This document shows, one piece after another, positions 46,555-57,480 of a DNA stretch of 64,000 nucleotides (its first letter is position 1; every line of letters begins with the position of its first letter). The notes beneath the pieces were generated by a model, which ran no database searches, was not told where the DNA came from, and worked only from the letters and a program-made list of their open reading frames with translations. The stretch spans positions 506,828 to 570,827 of the forward strand of contig CAJNOI010000055.1 in assembly GCA_905250115.1 (NCBI GenBank), in the 5' to 3' direction. The DNA is from Adineta steineri. Taxonomy: Eukaryota > Rotifera > Eurotatoria > Adinetida > Adinetidae. A program made the translations under genes and the position numbers.

Positions 46555-49500
46555 TTAGAAAAGTTTGAAAGCGTTGAGAATGATACTACCAACGTGTGAT
46601 GTTGTTGTAGGAAAAATATTATTTCGAATTTCAAGAATTTGTTTTACAAAATCAATTGGATTTTCTTTTAATCGAGCATGGGTAATCTGTAATTCATCGC
46701 GATGTTCAGAATGTACAAATCCATCGATATCAATTTTATGGGATTGAAAAGCGTTCTCTTCGATTTCATTTCGAATTTTTGGACATAAACTCAAACATTG
46801 ACAAAACATTGTTTGTTCTTCAGTATTGTCAAAATAGAGAGTACCGTTGAAGAGAAATAACTGGACTAAACGATCCAGTGGAACGAGATAAATATCATTT
46901 TCATTTGAAACATTGATCGACGGAGGAATAGTAAGTGGTAATGTATTGACAAATATTGATTGATTACGTTTGATTCGTGGCAAAAATAAACGTAAAGTAG
47001 TGATTGGTGAGTCGATCAATGACAATCGACCCAACAACCAATTGGCTTCGTAAGAACTAACGAAAATAATATGTTGATTTCGATAGACAACAATCCAACG
47101 TGGTGGACGTAAAAATGAATTTAATGATGCATCTTCTGTAGCAATAACACGTTGAAATTCGGTGGAAATCCATAGATTTGAATACCAACTCTTTGGTTGA
47201 CAATCCTCTTCTAATGTAGTGCCTATTAATGCAAAAGGTAAATGTTGAAATACCATAGGATGATCTTCTAAATTGATCATTGGAATATTTTTATTACACA
47301 ACTGTTTGATTATGTCATGTAGTTTACGTTCACAAGGTTCAGCTGGTGGTGGTCGCTCTAGTTGTCGTTCTTCTTCTAATTCTTGTTCGAGTTCTCGTTC
47401 TTGTTCTTCATCTAATAACTGTGCTAAACGTGTTTTCTTGCCACCATAATTTCTTAATCTTTGTAGAACTTCATCGCGAATATTCACAGTTATATTATAG
47501 TTAGTCGCATTATAACGAGCTGAATGAATATCATACAAAGTTGAAGGAACCTTTCGTTCTCCATACATATCAATCAAATCTAAAATTTCTGGTTCTAAAT
47601 TATCTTGAGCTAATTGTTTCATCATTTCATTATCAAATACTTGTTCTTGATTATTCCATTGAATTTCTCGAAAAGCAGCAAGTTTTCGTTGAAAACTAAG
47701 ACTTTGAGTAGCCCAGTAGTGTAATCCGTTCCACGTTGAGTCAATAGTATTTTCATATACCCAACGAAGAAGATCGATTACTTCAATATTGTTGACATTC
47801 TTTTTCAATTGAATAATTTGTTGATGAACTTCATGTGAACTGAAAAATGCCAATGAATGTCCATTACCTAATTTTCTCATTCTCATACAAGCTTGAACAA
47901 AACGATCTTTTGTTAGATGAACACCTAATGTAACGGCTGCTTGAAATCCTCGTGGAAATTTAAAATCAGTTCCTCGTGTATGAATTTCATCAAGATAAAA
48001 AATACAATGTTCTAATCGTTCACTAGCTGGTGATGTTGCAAATGGACTTTGACGCAATTGACGATCACAAACAACAATTGAATCCGAATCAAAGTAAACT
48101 GCATAATCAATCTTATTTTTATCGGATAGATTCAACCATTTCAAAGCGATTTCTCTATTCATTCCGTCAATAAACAAAGCACCAACATCTAAAATAACAT
48201 TGATAGATGTTTTACTTTTCATAATAATTTCTAAGATTTCAGTTGATGATGCATTGATAGCTAAACATTGATAATTCTCATTTTCAACTTGTAATAAATT
48301 ATTGACAACAATAGCATCGGTTTTTTGTAATTCAGGCAAATCAAATTGACGAATATGAATCGGTAATAATAGTTGTGTATCATTTGTACCACTAAATCCA
48401 GTGATAATATGTCTTCGTGAAAATGATGACGATAAATCCCAAGGTGATGAAACTAATTTATGTGGAAATTGTTTAGCTTCACGAGGAAAAACAAAATAAT
48501 TGAGGAAATAATTGATTACTACTATATTGTATCGAAATATAGGAAAAAGATCGCGTGTTCTTTGTTGATGATCTTTTAGATTAACACTTTTCCATTCTTT
48601 GATAGTAGCTGGTAAATTATCTATTCCTTCATACGTAATCCATTCATCATAAATAATTACAGGATTATTTTCTTCTTCAGATAATCGATCGAAAACTCGA
48701 GTTAGTTGTTCATCATTTAAACCTGAATAATAATATGATAGATGTGTCAAAACTAAAGCCAAATCGGGATGACCAAATTCAGTTCTATCAGCAACGACAT
48801 CCTTTGCACGATAAGGTACAGCCATTAAATGATTAAAGTTATCCTTTCGATTCGCACCATAATTGACTCGATATCGTTTTTTTAAAGCAACTAAAAGAAC
48901 TTCAGATGATAACAGACCTCGAATGATAAGAAGTGATTGAATATCACTGGCAGGAAATTTATCTTTAACTATTTCAATTGAAACGTCTACGTTCATAACA
49001 AATGTTAGAATACTCTCTTCATCGTTTTCATGATAGTTTCTAGTACGAAGCCAGTCTTTCACTATATATTCGCATAGAGATCGAAATGGTGTCGATGACT
49101 GTAAACGAAACTGTGGGAAAGCACTTTTTCGTTCCGATGGTTTATAACAAACATCTTTGTCAAATTCATTTGAAATATTAGCAGCATGTTGTTTAACTAA
49201 TTTTAAAATTGATTGAATAGTATTCCATCGTTCAGCACCACCATCAACTTGTCGTTGACTACCCACTGTATAAACTAACTGATATTTGACATGTAAAATC
49301 TCATCGGATTCATCTAAGACATCACGAGCATATGTTTTCAACCATCGTTGCATTGCTAACATTGATTTTCCTGTTGCAAAAAAATGTCGTCGACATTGAT
49401 CAATAGTAAGTAGATCATAAGAAAGAATATCTTCAGGTGAAGTTATCATTATATCACAATTCAGTAAAGCTTTTCGTAAACGAGAATGAATTGATTGAAT

Positions 49501-52500
49501 TTGTTCATCAGTAAAATTCAAATCTCGACGGCATATAAATGGAAATACACGCCGATTGATTAGACCTCCTAATTTACAACGTAATGATTGATAGTTTGTA
49601 GGAAATAATGATTTGAGTATGATGATTCGAACTAAATTAGAAGACGATGATGGTAAACTAACAGCTAACATAGGTAAAATCACTGATGTTTTTCCTTCGC
49701 CCATATTCATTTGCATAACTATATTTTGTATTTCTTGATTATTTAAATTCGAATTTGGTTGCATCATATGACGTGCAACTTTAATTTGCATTTCTCGAAT
49801 GGTTATATTCATTTCGAGTTCTAAAATAAGCCATGATATATGTTCAGATGGTATCCAATTTGAATGTGGAATATTTGAAAGTTCTTTTTCTAAATCTTCT
49901 ATTTTATCATGAGTATCAAAATATAATGCTCGTTCAAGTTGTTGTTCCAATGTCCAATAAACAAGAACACCTCCTAATAATGTACGTTCATCATTCGTTA
50001 AATTCAATTGTTTTTTATTCTGTTGAAAGAGAGAAATCAATGTTGTTGGAGTTATGCGTAATCCTAAACCACATTGAAATATTTGTATATTAGACTGAGT
50101 GATAGATTTGATAAGTTCTTGCCAAATTTCTATAGATTCTTGACGTAAATGATTGAGACACTCGTTTATTTCAGCATTTGTTGATCTTTCTTGTTGAGTA
50201 TGAATTTCGGACGATAGTTTTTGCCAACTTTGTTTCAATTGATTTTTAAAGTAATTAGCAATATCGATTAATGAATTATCATCTTGGTTATTAGAAGGAA
50301 AAAATTGATCGAAAAATGAATCTTTCTTTTCAGTAGTGAATGTCTGAACAAGTCGTGCTGGTCTCTTGAAATAACCTGTGTACATCTGATGAAATTTTTC
50401 CTTTGCTTGCAATAATAGTCTTGGATTAATATCATTCGCCATAGGTTTCAATTGTACCTTATAATGTTCATCAAAAGATTCGATTTCGAACTGTTGTGGA
50501 ATGTATTGTACTTGCATATTGAATTCTTCCATAGGATAGGAAATCGAATTTTCAACATCTTCAAGAAATAATCGAAGTTTTTTATTATTCTGCCAATATG
50601 TTAATAATTTATTAGTCTGTTTTACTTCCTTTGTAGACATTAAATTCGGATCATACTGAAACGATTGTACGTCAATGTGTTCGATATTTGAGTAATAGAT
50701 AAATGGTGGGTAGGGATGAATCGATGATATTGTATCGGGTATTTCTTTTAATGCTGTTTTCAACATTTGTAAATAAAATGGATTCAATGAAACTCTGTCA
50801 GCAATATAATGAAGAAAGTCAATCATCTTTTCAAATCGTTTGATATTATCATCTTTATCTGCGCTTGTTGATGTTTTCAGACAATCGGTCATTTTTAATA
50901 AACCAATCCATATGATGTTTAATGTATTTTCTTCAGATAACCATTGATTCAATGGCAACCAGTGTTGATTCGAACAATCTCGTAGATGTACATTGCCACT
51001 ATTGTATAAATCATCTGTTAGATCAACAGAAGTGTAATCTGTTTTGTGTAAGCAATATTCTAAATCTGAGCAATATGGCTTTGTCGCACGATTTGGTAAT
51101 AGGGTCGCTTCCATTTCTGTAGATAGACGAGCTAGTGGATTATAAGAATCTCGATAGTCCCAATAGAGTTTTTTCATTAAAGATTCATTATATGTTTTTC
51201 CATCGAATATTTTTAACATTCGTTGGTTGTTTGAAGATGATTTATATATGAACTTCAATTGTTGACTATGTTCTATTATTGCTTTTGCAAGAAAATAATA
51301 ACCAAAATGTTGAGTAGAATACGGTAGACCATTCGCGTGCCAACTTATATTGATTGAACAAGAAAGATTTTTGGGATAATAATGAACTATCGGTGTTATC
51401 TGTGCAATTTGAATTAAAATTTTTAGAGAAAGACTATTAAATGGTTCATCCGACCAACAACCAGCTGAATTTAATAATTGGAAAGCTCGTTCCATGCCTG
51501 TCATACAAATATATTGATCGGGAAGAGGATGAGTTGTCATTGCATGTAATAATGCTAGGTAAAGCCAACCAGTTGGACTATCTGTTGATTGAAGAATTTT
51601 TAATCGATCATTTAATATAAAAACGAAATATTCCAGAGAAGTTCTTGAAGATAATCGTTCGACACTGACAGTTTGATGATCAGATGTTTGACTTCGAGCA
51701 GTTACCGTTCCGAAGGGTATTATTACTTTTCTATAAGGATAATAATCTTCTTTGTTTTTACTAGCAGATAAAGGTACTAAAAGTAAACCAAATGTTAAGC
51801 CTGTTAATGTTCCAAAATGTTGATTTTCACTGACACGCATATCAGCATATTCACGTGATACAATTATGTTGTTTACAGTATCATATTGAAATGCAATTCC
51901 TAAACGAGACAGATAGATATCAACGATGGCATTCGTTTTGTCCGTTATCTGTTGCATCATATAGATATATGCCTGATCATCAAGACGATTGAAATATTGT
52001 TCGAATAGATTTAGGAAAAATCTCGACGTTTGATTGATCAATATTTGTTTATTTTCAGTATCTGTGCTCGTAAGATGTCCTGTTGCTATGTCAAAGGTGT
52101 ACGACTTGTCATTTAAAAAGTCAGCATTGCTAAATTTGATCGGTCGAAAGTCGATTGTTTGATTTGCTATATTCATCCAGTGACTGTAATAAGAAATGAA
52201 TTTGTCTGGAAAATCTGTGAGAAAACAAGTATGTGGAATTAATTGGAATCGATCACCTGTTTCCTTGTGTGTTTCGTAAATAAGTAGATTTTGATTAGAT
52301 TCATTACAAGTAAACTCATAATCGACTTGTCTATTGCCATGATATGCGTACTTCGTAACATAAGTATGAGGTTTATTAGAAGCTTGCACTTCGAAAACAT
52401 GAGAACCGAAAACACGTACGAATAATGGATGTAAAATAATTTTTGCTGGTAAATATCCAACTGTTACACCATCTACTAAAAATGATCCTGTAATCAGATT

Positions 52501-55500
52501 GATCGATAAACATTTTGACTGATATTGACAAGTATACAATCCATCATAAGGATCTGTGTTTTGCTTTTTCCATAGCTCACCCATATAATCTGTTCTTCTG
52601 ATGACTGTCCAGTACGAAACAGCAAATTGATTTAAAATATTCAATGCTCTATCTTGCAGAAACTGAGTAATAGTTGGTTGTATCATAATCATGATGCGTT
52701 CACTATGTCTTTTAAGATTTTGTATAAATGTACTTATAATCGATTTATCGAAACTCAATAGGCAAGTATCATGAAGTGTAGTTACTACTTTTAGTAAAGA
52801 CATGATATGTTCATCTGATCCTAATAGACAATTAATCCGTTCGTGATGAGTTGAGAATGTGAACATACAAGCAATACTGATAGTAATCATTTTCGATCGT
52901 AGTTTTTCTGTTTCTTTAATATCAGATGATGACATTGTTTGAGTGTATTCTGAAATGCGTTCAATCCACTTTTCACCAATTTGTCGACATTTCATAACAA
53001 GATCAATAAGTAGACTTTCTTTTGTTGTATTGCAAATAGTGAATAGACGCATAGCAACTATTGTTATGACAACGAGTACTAAGTCATTTTGCCAATTTAA
53101 TCCACAATTATCAAGATGTTGATTTAATCTGACAACTAATTCATCAACAAAGTTATCTTCCAATAATTGTTGATGTGATTCAGGACACCAAGAATCATTT
53201 TGTTTTTTTGGAAAATTTTCTATTGGACCATATTGTAATATCGAATGTAGGATTAATATCGCAACACTTTCTTCAGCAATCGATAAAGAATCCATCTCTA
53301 AAACTGCTAATAAGTTTAGCCATTGTAAACGATGACCAGATCGAAATGAACCATATTCAATAAATTGCGTTGGTTTGAAACGTGGTGGACATTGAGGCAG
53401 TTTGGCAATGACTTCATTTTGCATATCGTTCGTTGTATCTAATGTAAATTGTAGTTGTTTATAATCTGGATGAGTAAGTTGAGGTGTTAACACCTTATGT
53501 TCATCGCTGAATTTGGTAGGTACTGTTGGAGAAATGTTCACTGTTAAATTGTTTTTCACTAAAAAACCATCGACTGCTGTACATGAGATTTTTCTTGTAT
53601 AGTTATGTTCTGTATAAGATTCTCTATCAGATATAAGTTTAACCCTACGAATATCTGGACCAGTATCGTATAAACTTAGTTTCTCACAATATGAACGACT
53701 AGTTGACCATTCTCGCACTTTACTGTCAGATTGTGGTTTACGACGGTTAATGAATTGCCAAAGAATATCGCGATAACTTCTAATTTCAATTGGCATTTGT
53801 AATTCAAATATAACAGCTTGAGCATCTACATCTTCTTCCGGAATTGGGCATTCAAAAATATCCACTTGCATATTATCGGCTTGTTCTTGTGCTGAACATT
53901 TCTCACATGTAGTTCGTTTATCTTTTAAACTATGACGACAACTACAAGAAAGATTTCGAATTGATTTCATTAAATTTTTGTAATTCCATTTCGCATGATT
54001 CACTTCTTCAACTTTTGCCCGTCTGTCTACTTCAGCTTGTGCTCGTATTTTTAATAAATTTTGAACCATGGAATTATTACTCGTAGCATAAGCAACGCCG
54101 AATGCGTCTGTCGAATTGATTTTACTAAGAAGATCTGGATATGTTTTTGTACTGAATTCGCGAAAATAATCATATAAATAACGAGCACGAATCATATCTT
54201 CTCGAGTTGGTAAAATTAAATATTTAAATAGTTTCAATAGATGTGGAATAGAAACAGTATGATTCTTTAATCGTTCGAATCCTGGATCTTCACATAGTTT
54301 TTTGTGCATGCAATGAATAATCGTCAATGATGTGAGAATAAATCGTGAATAACCTATAGGATCAGTTGAACCTTTCTGAGGCCAATAATAGCTTAATGCT
54401 CCACTTTGGTAATCTTCAAAGAATTCACGTAAATGTTCAAACCGGTTCATTCCGCTTGTTAGTGGTGTGGGATCATCCAACCATTCCTGTAAGTGTGAAG
54501 TTACCCAAATTTCCACTCGTGTCAACGCTGTTCCCATCGTATAACTCATTTTGTGCATTAATTCAGAATAAAATTGTATATTATCGGGATAATTGATATC
54601 GAAAAAGTCATCAGTATTATCATCACTAGAACGTGTTTCCACCGGTTTATTTAAACGGTTATCATTGAGAAATGTTTTCAATTGGACACATGCATGTTGA
54701 TATATTGCGGTGCTATTAAAATCTGTATCACTCGATGAAGAAAATTGATGCGCTGAACTCGTAGTTTGTACTATATCTTGACAAAATGATTTCGGAAAAA
54801 TTTCATCAATTTTTATTTCAATAATTTTTTTGATATGTCGAATCCATCTATCGACATCGTTGTCATCAATCGTAATTAAAGCTAATCTATTCTCGATCTT
54901 ATTCATCCGACGAACAATCTTTCGAATGCAATAAATCGATAAGTCCATAGATATTGCTCTCTGTTTTGAATACTTTTGTCTTGTGTCAAGTATGTAAATC
55001 AAAAAATGAGTAATCAACAATTTGTAAATAAGAATACCAAGTTCTCCGAATTGTTTTGTTAAAATAGTTTCGATAACCGTTTTCATTGTCATCCATAGAC
55101 CAGAACGTCGAAAAGGTACGTCTTCTTTATTTAAATGAATATGATCACGATGTTTTTTCTTGAATTGAATTAAAGAATTACCATTGGAGTTTTGTTGAAT
55201 ATCTTTGAATTGTTGAATCCACCATTGACAAACATAATGTGATTTAGGTAAATTATGGGATGGTAAATATTCGATCGTATTTTTCATGAAATCAACGAGT
55301 AATTCACAATTAATTTTAGACGTTAATTCTGATATTTCATTTAATCGATATTCAGTCACAGGAAATGATGAATAGTGACAGAAAACTGAAGATGTTATTT
55401 CATCCACTGGTAATAAAACTTGCCAGGATGAAAGAAGTGGTCGCGAAATATTATTTGACTCGATTTCGATTACAATTGCTGCATTTTGAGCCGGCATGTA

Positions 55501-55791
55501 GAGTGGTGTAAAACTACCTGATGGTAAATTTTCAAGGGTAGTTTGTATATTTTGTATTGAGATATTTTGAGAGTTTTGCCGAACTGACCAACGACTGAAA
55601 CAATCTGTAAGAACTCGAATATTCCGTAAGGAATTATCACCATCAACTAATTGAGTGATTCGAAGAAATTCGTCCATGCATTCGAGTAGCAGAAATTCAT
55701 TTTTATTATTGTTTCCAAGCAAAAAATCATCGTTAGCAGTAGACGGTAAATGATATGGTAGAAATAAATGATTTAATATTGATTCATTCAT
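46555..55791 (-). CDS. Giant single-exon DUF6606/DUF3638/DUF3645 P-loop protein
   Basis: One unbroken frame of 3078 residues, ATG 55791 to TAA 46555. The N-terminus (LNHLFLPYHLP) and the segment MPAQNAAIVIEI...WQVLLPVDEITSSVF fit DUF6606. Near residues ~2000-2230 is an ATPase-like core: MQMNMGEGKTSVILPM (Walker A in MGEGKTS), DIMITSPEDILS, and DVLDESDEILHVKYQLVYTVG (Walker B-like DESDE), typical of DUF3638. It is followed by GFSGTNDTQLLLP and TRGTDFKFPRGFQAAVTLG...RMRKLGNGHS, like helicase motifs V/VI (DUF3645 region). An acidic coiled stretch (DEEQERELEQELEEERQLE) lies near residue 2790. Homologues occur in fungi, protists and bdelloids; some databases label them ubiquitinyl hydrolase, with little evidence. 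The helicase/translocase-like fold suggests remodelling of nucleic acid or protein. It has no introns, unlike neighbouring metazoan genes. Confidence 0.9.
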   Translation of the reverse strand: MNESILNHLFLPYHLPSTANDDFLLGNNNKNEFLLLECMDEFLRITQLVDGDNSLRNIRVLTDCFSRWSVRQNSQNISIQNIQTTLENLPSGSFTPLYMPAQNAAIVIEIESNNISRPLLSSWQVLLPVDEITSSVFCHYSSFPVTEYRLNEISELTSKINCELLVDFMKNTIEYLPSHNLPKSHYVCQWWIQQFKDIQQNSNGNSLIQFKKKHRDHIHLNKEDVPFRRSGLWMTMKTVIETILTKQFGELGILIYKLLITHFLIYILDTRQKYSKQRAISMDLSIYCIRKIVRRMNKIENRLALITIDDNDVDRWIRHIKKIIEIKIDEIFPKSFCQDIVQTTSSAHQFSSSSDTDFNSTAIYQHACVQLKTFLNDNRLNKPVETRSSDDNTDDFFDINYPDNIQFYSELMHKMSYTMGTALTRVEIWVTSHLQEWLDDPTPLTSGMNRFEHLREFFEDYQSGALSYYWPQKGSTDPIGYSRFILTSLTIIHCMHKKLCEDPGFERLKNHTVSIPHLLKLFKYLILPTREDMIRARYLYDYFREFSTKTYPDLLSKINSTDAFGVAYATSNNSMVQNLLKIRAQAEVDRRAKVEEVNHAKWNYKNLMKSIRNLSCSCRHSLKDKRTTCEKCSAQEQADNMQVDIFECPIPEEDVDAQAVIFELQMPIEIRSYRDILWQFINRRKPQSDSKVREWSTSRSYCEKLSLYDTGPDIRRVKLISDRESYTEHNYTRKISCTAVDGFLVKNNLTVNISPTVPTKFSDEHKVLTPQLTHPDYKQLQFTLDTTNDMQNEVIAKLPQCPPRFKPTQFIEYGSFRSGHRLQWLNLLAVLEMDSLSIAEESVAILILHSILQYGPIENFPKKQNDSWCPESHQQLLEDNFVDELVVRLNQHLDNCGLNWQNDLVLVVITIVAMRLFTICNTTKESLLIDLVMKCRQIGEKWIERISEYTQTMSSSDIKETEKLRSKMITISIACMFTFSTHHERINCLLGSDEHIMSLLKVVTTLHDTCLLSFDKSIISTFIQNLKRHSERIMIMIQPTITQFLQDRALNILNQFAVSYWTVIRRTDYMGELWKKQNTDPYDGLYTCQYQSKCLSINLITGSFLVDGVTVGYLPAKIILHPLFVRVFGSHVFEVQASNKPHTYVTKYAYHGNRQVDYEFTCNESNQNLLIYETHKETGDRFQLIPHTCFLTDFPDKFISYYSHWMNIANQTIDFRPIKFSNADFLNDKSYTFDIATGHLTSTDTENKQILINQTSRFFLNLFEQYFNRLDDQAYIYMMQQITDKTNAIVDIYLSRLGIAFQYDTVNNIIVSREYADMRVSENQHFGTLTGLTFGLLLVPLSASKNKEDYYPYRKVIIPFGTVTARSQTSDHQTVSVERLSSRTSLEYFVFILNDRLKILQSTDSPTGWLYLALLHAMTTHPLPDQYICMTGMERAFQLLNSAGCWSDEPFNSLSLKILIQIAQITPIVHYYPKNLSCSINISWHANGLPYSTQHFGYYFLAKAIIEHSQQLKFIYKSSSNNQRMLKIFDGKTYNESLMKKLYWDYRDSYNPLARLSTEMEATLLPNRATKPYCSDLEYCLHKTDYTSVDLTDDLYNSGNVHLRDCSNQHWLPLNQWLSEENTLNIIWIGLLKMTDCLKTSTSADKDDNIKRFEKMIDFLHYIADRVSLNPFYLQMLKTALKEIPDTISSIHPYPPFIYYSNIEHIDVQSFQYDPNLMSTKEVKQTNKLLTYWQNNKKLRLFLEDVENSISYPMEEFNMQVQYIPQQFEIESFDEHYKVQLKPMANDINPRLLLQAKEKFHQMYTGYFKRPARLVQTFTTEKKDSFFDQFFPSNNQDDNSLIDIANYFKNQLKQSWQKLSSEIHTQQERSTNAEINECLNHLRQESIEIWQELIKSITQSNIQIFQCGLGLRITPTTLISLFQQNKKQLNLTNDERTLLGGVLVYWTLEQQLERALYFDTHDKIEDLEKELSNIPHSNWIPSEHISWLILELEMNITIREMQIKVARHMMQPNSNLNNQEIQNIVMQMNMGEGKTSVILPMLAVSLPSSSSNLVRIIILKSLFPTNYQSLRCKLGGLINRRVFPFICRRDLNFTDEQIQSIHSRLRKALLNCDIMITSPEDILSYDLLTIDQCRRHFFATGKSMLAMQRWLKTYARDVLDESDEILHVKYQLVYTVGSQRQVDGGAERWNTIQSILKLVKQHAANISNEFDKDVCYKPSERKSAFPQFRLQSSTPFRSLCEYIVKDWLRTRNYHENDEESILTFVMNVDVSIEIVKDKFPASDIQSLLIIRGLLSSEVLLVALKKRYRVNYGANRKDNFNHLMAVPYRAKDVVADRTEFGHPDLALVLTHLSYYYSGLNDEQLTRVFDRLSEEENNPVIIYDEWITYEGIDNLPATIKEWKSVNLKDHQQRTRDLFPIFRYNIVVINYFLNYFVFPREAKQFPHKLVSSPWDLSSSFSRRHIITGFSGTNDTQLLLPIHIRQFDLPELQKTDAIVVNNLLQVENENYQCLAINASSTEILEIIMKSKTSINVILDVGALFIDGMNREIALKWLNLSDKNKIDYAVYFDSDSIVVCDRQLRQSPFATSPASERLEHCIFYLDEIHTRGTDFKFPRGFQAAVTLGVHLTKDRFVQACMRMRKLGNGHSLAFFSSHEVHQQIIQLKKNVNNIEVIDLLRWVYENTIDSTWNGLHYWATQSLSFQRKLAAFREIQWNNQEQVFDNEMMKQLAQDNLEPEILDLIDMYGERKVPSTLYDIHSARYNATNYNITVNIRDEVLQRLRNYGGKKTRLAQLLDEEQERELEQELEEERQLERPPPAEPCERKLHDIIKQLCNKNIPMINLEDHPMVFQHLPFALIGTTLEEDCQPKSWYSNLWISTEFQRVIATEDASLNSFLRPPRWIVVYRNQHIIFVSSYEANWLLGRLSLIDSPITTLRLFLPRIKRNQSIFVNTLPLTIPPSINVSNENDIYLVPLDRLVQLFLFNGTLYFDNTEEQTMFCQCLSLCPKIRNEIEENAFQSHKIDIDGFVHSEHRDELQITHARLKENPIDFVKQILEIRNNIFPTTTSHVGSIILNAFKLF

Positions 55792-56639
55792 TGTAGATCT
55801 AACGTAATGAAATAAAAGTTTCTTTTATTGCTAGTATAAAAATATTTACGAGAAAACGAAACTACGTACCTATTAGTATTGAGAATATATTTATTCTGTA
55901 AGGTGAATATGCCCTACGACTTCGATTCATAAATATACTCGTTTTCTCTATTACATCATATTAATCAAGCTTTGTAAGAAGCAATATGGAAATTTCTTTT
56001 CATTCTCTTTTCTATTGCATCATCCTGCCTGTTCTTCTATGTGTATGTTTTTTTCCATATGTCAAGGCAGAGAAACTTTCGAAATTACAAATATAAACGC
56101 GTTTGAAATTTCGTAATGACACCGTCATTGCGAAATTCTAATTCTTGACGATGGGTGTCTCTTTGTTCTCTTATATTTTAATCTCTGATGTAGAACTTCT
56201 GTACACGTCTCTCGCACATTTTGTATGTTGTTTCATAAATAAAATCTTTATTTATCAGCAGCAAGCTCATTTGTTGATTTGTTCTTGTTGGCAGAAGAAA
56301 TGCATTTCGTCTCTATTCTCTCAGAGCAAACAAGCGACGAAAAATAACATTTTTCAACGAGAAAAAACCCATACTGTTAAATGGGTGTGGGTGGGTAAAG
56401 GAAACGTGTACTCAGATCCTCACTCACCCGCACCCACACTCTAGTGAATGTAAAACTGCATGTATTCATATTATTGATTTCGATATGGTTTCTTTTCTTT
56501 GCGTCGATAATTATATGCTTCAATAAATATATATATATATATATTCGGAGAATATAAATGTAAAGAAATACAGTCGAGAAGAAAAGAAGTATTAAAAAAG
56601 TATATGCAAATAATCACTCAATGATGACTGAAAATGTTT
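55792..56639. other. Intergenic, 5' flank of the giant gene
   Basis: About 850 bp. It holds the inverted pair at 56381-56443 and a short (AT)n near 56527-56542. No clear TATA box is seen directly upstream of 55791. Confidence 0.5.
56381..56443. repeat. GT-rich / CA-rich inverted pair with telomere-like arms
   Basis: The left arm ATGGGTGTGGGTGGGTAAAG (56381-56400) faces the right arm CTCACTCACCCGCACCCACA (starting 56419) across ~20 bp. The reverse complement of the right arm reads TGTGGGTGCGGGTGAGTGAG. Both arms contain TGTGGG words. This is the best-matched pair of the series. Confidence 0.65.
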
Positions 56640-57480
56640 GCTGGTATTATAAATTGAGTATTAATCCGTAGTCAAATACATCAATAACCGATACAAATCA
56701 AAAAGAATGTAGCAAATATAGAGATATTGAAATTAGTCTGATTGAAGAAGCTTATCAAAAGAATAAACCCTATGTACTATTAGATTGATATCGAATAGAT
56801 TTGAAAGAGCTTATTCAAATAAAACTAACTGATTCAACACAAAAAGAATGTTTACGTGAATATCGTTTTGGTTCAACACTACCATTAATATCACGTACAT
56901 CTTCATCATTGTCGTCATCTTATAGTAGTTCTGATTGTTGGTGTCCAGTTTTAACTGCTTGACTCAAAAGTTCTGCTGGTCAACACGCTTTTATTCATTT
57001 CTCTAAATGTATTAAAGCATGTGCTCAAGGTATTTTGCGTGAAGCTGGTTTGGATGGTAATCATAGTAATGCAGAAGCAGCATGTATGGCTGAAACAATT
57101 CGTCAATATTCAAACAAATCTCGTGCAGAAATATCCAAACAATGTATTTATTTTTCTATATTATGCTTTGAATGAAGCTTTACAAAAACAAGATTATAGA
57201 AAAAATGAGACATTTGGACCATTATGTTATCTTATTCGAAATTATTCTTGTCTTGAACAAGATTTTATTGGTATTGTTTGTAGAGGATTACAATTAGGTT
57301 ATATGAATATAGAAGTCTGTAAACAAATGTAAAACTTAGTTCTCCATGAGCATATGATATTGCTCATATATCGAACTATCCACACGAACAAGAAGTACTA
57401 ATGCCAAGTGGGGTATCATTTCAAATACTAAAAGTTGAACAAGATTTGTCACAAAAATATATTATATATGTAAAAGTTTA
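56640..57480 (+). pseudogene. Broken WWE-domain / ADP-ribosyltransferase gene
   Basis: From about 56640 the frame gives CWYYKLS... and an aromatic/charged pattern of a WWE domain, with in-frame stops near 56668 and 56786. A Ser-rich linker follows (SSLSSSYSSSDCW), another stop near 56961, then a helical segment (QHAFIHFSKCIKACAQGILREAG, AETIRQYSNKSRAEISKQC). After a frameshift near 57145, an N-terminal ART-like block (ALNEALQKQDYRK, FGPLCYLIRNYSCLEQDF, CRGLQL) is readable. A final block near 57360-57478 has the E-x-E-V pattern and LMPSGVSFQIL typical of arginine ADP-ribosyltransferases. There are at least three stops and two frameshifts, so no intact protein can be made. WWE-ART genes are numerous in bdelloids; this is a dead copy. 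Confidence 0.6.

Noticed and set aside
49833-54596. Several ORFs of 60-86 codons opposite or within the giant gene
   Set aside because: All lie inside the 3078-codon frame and have no family resemblance.
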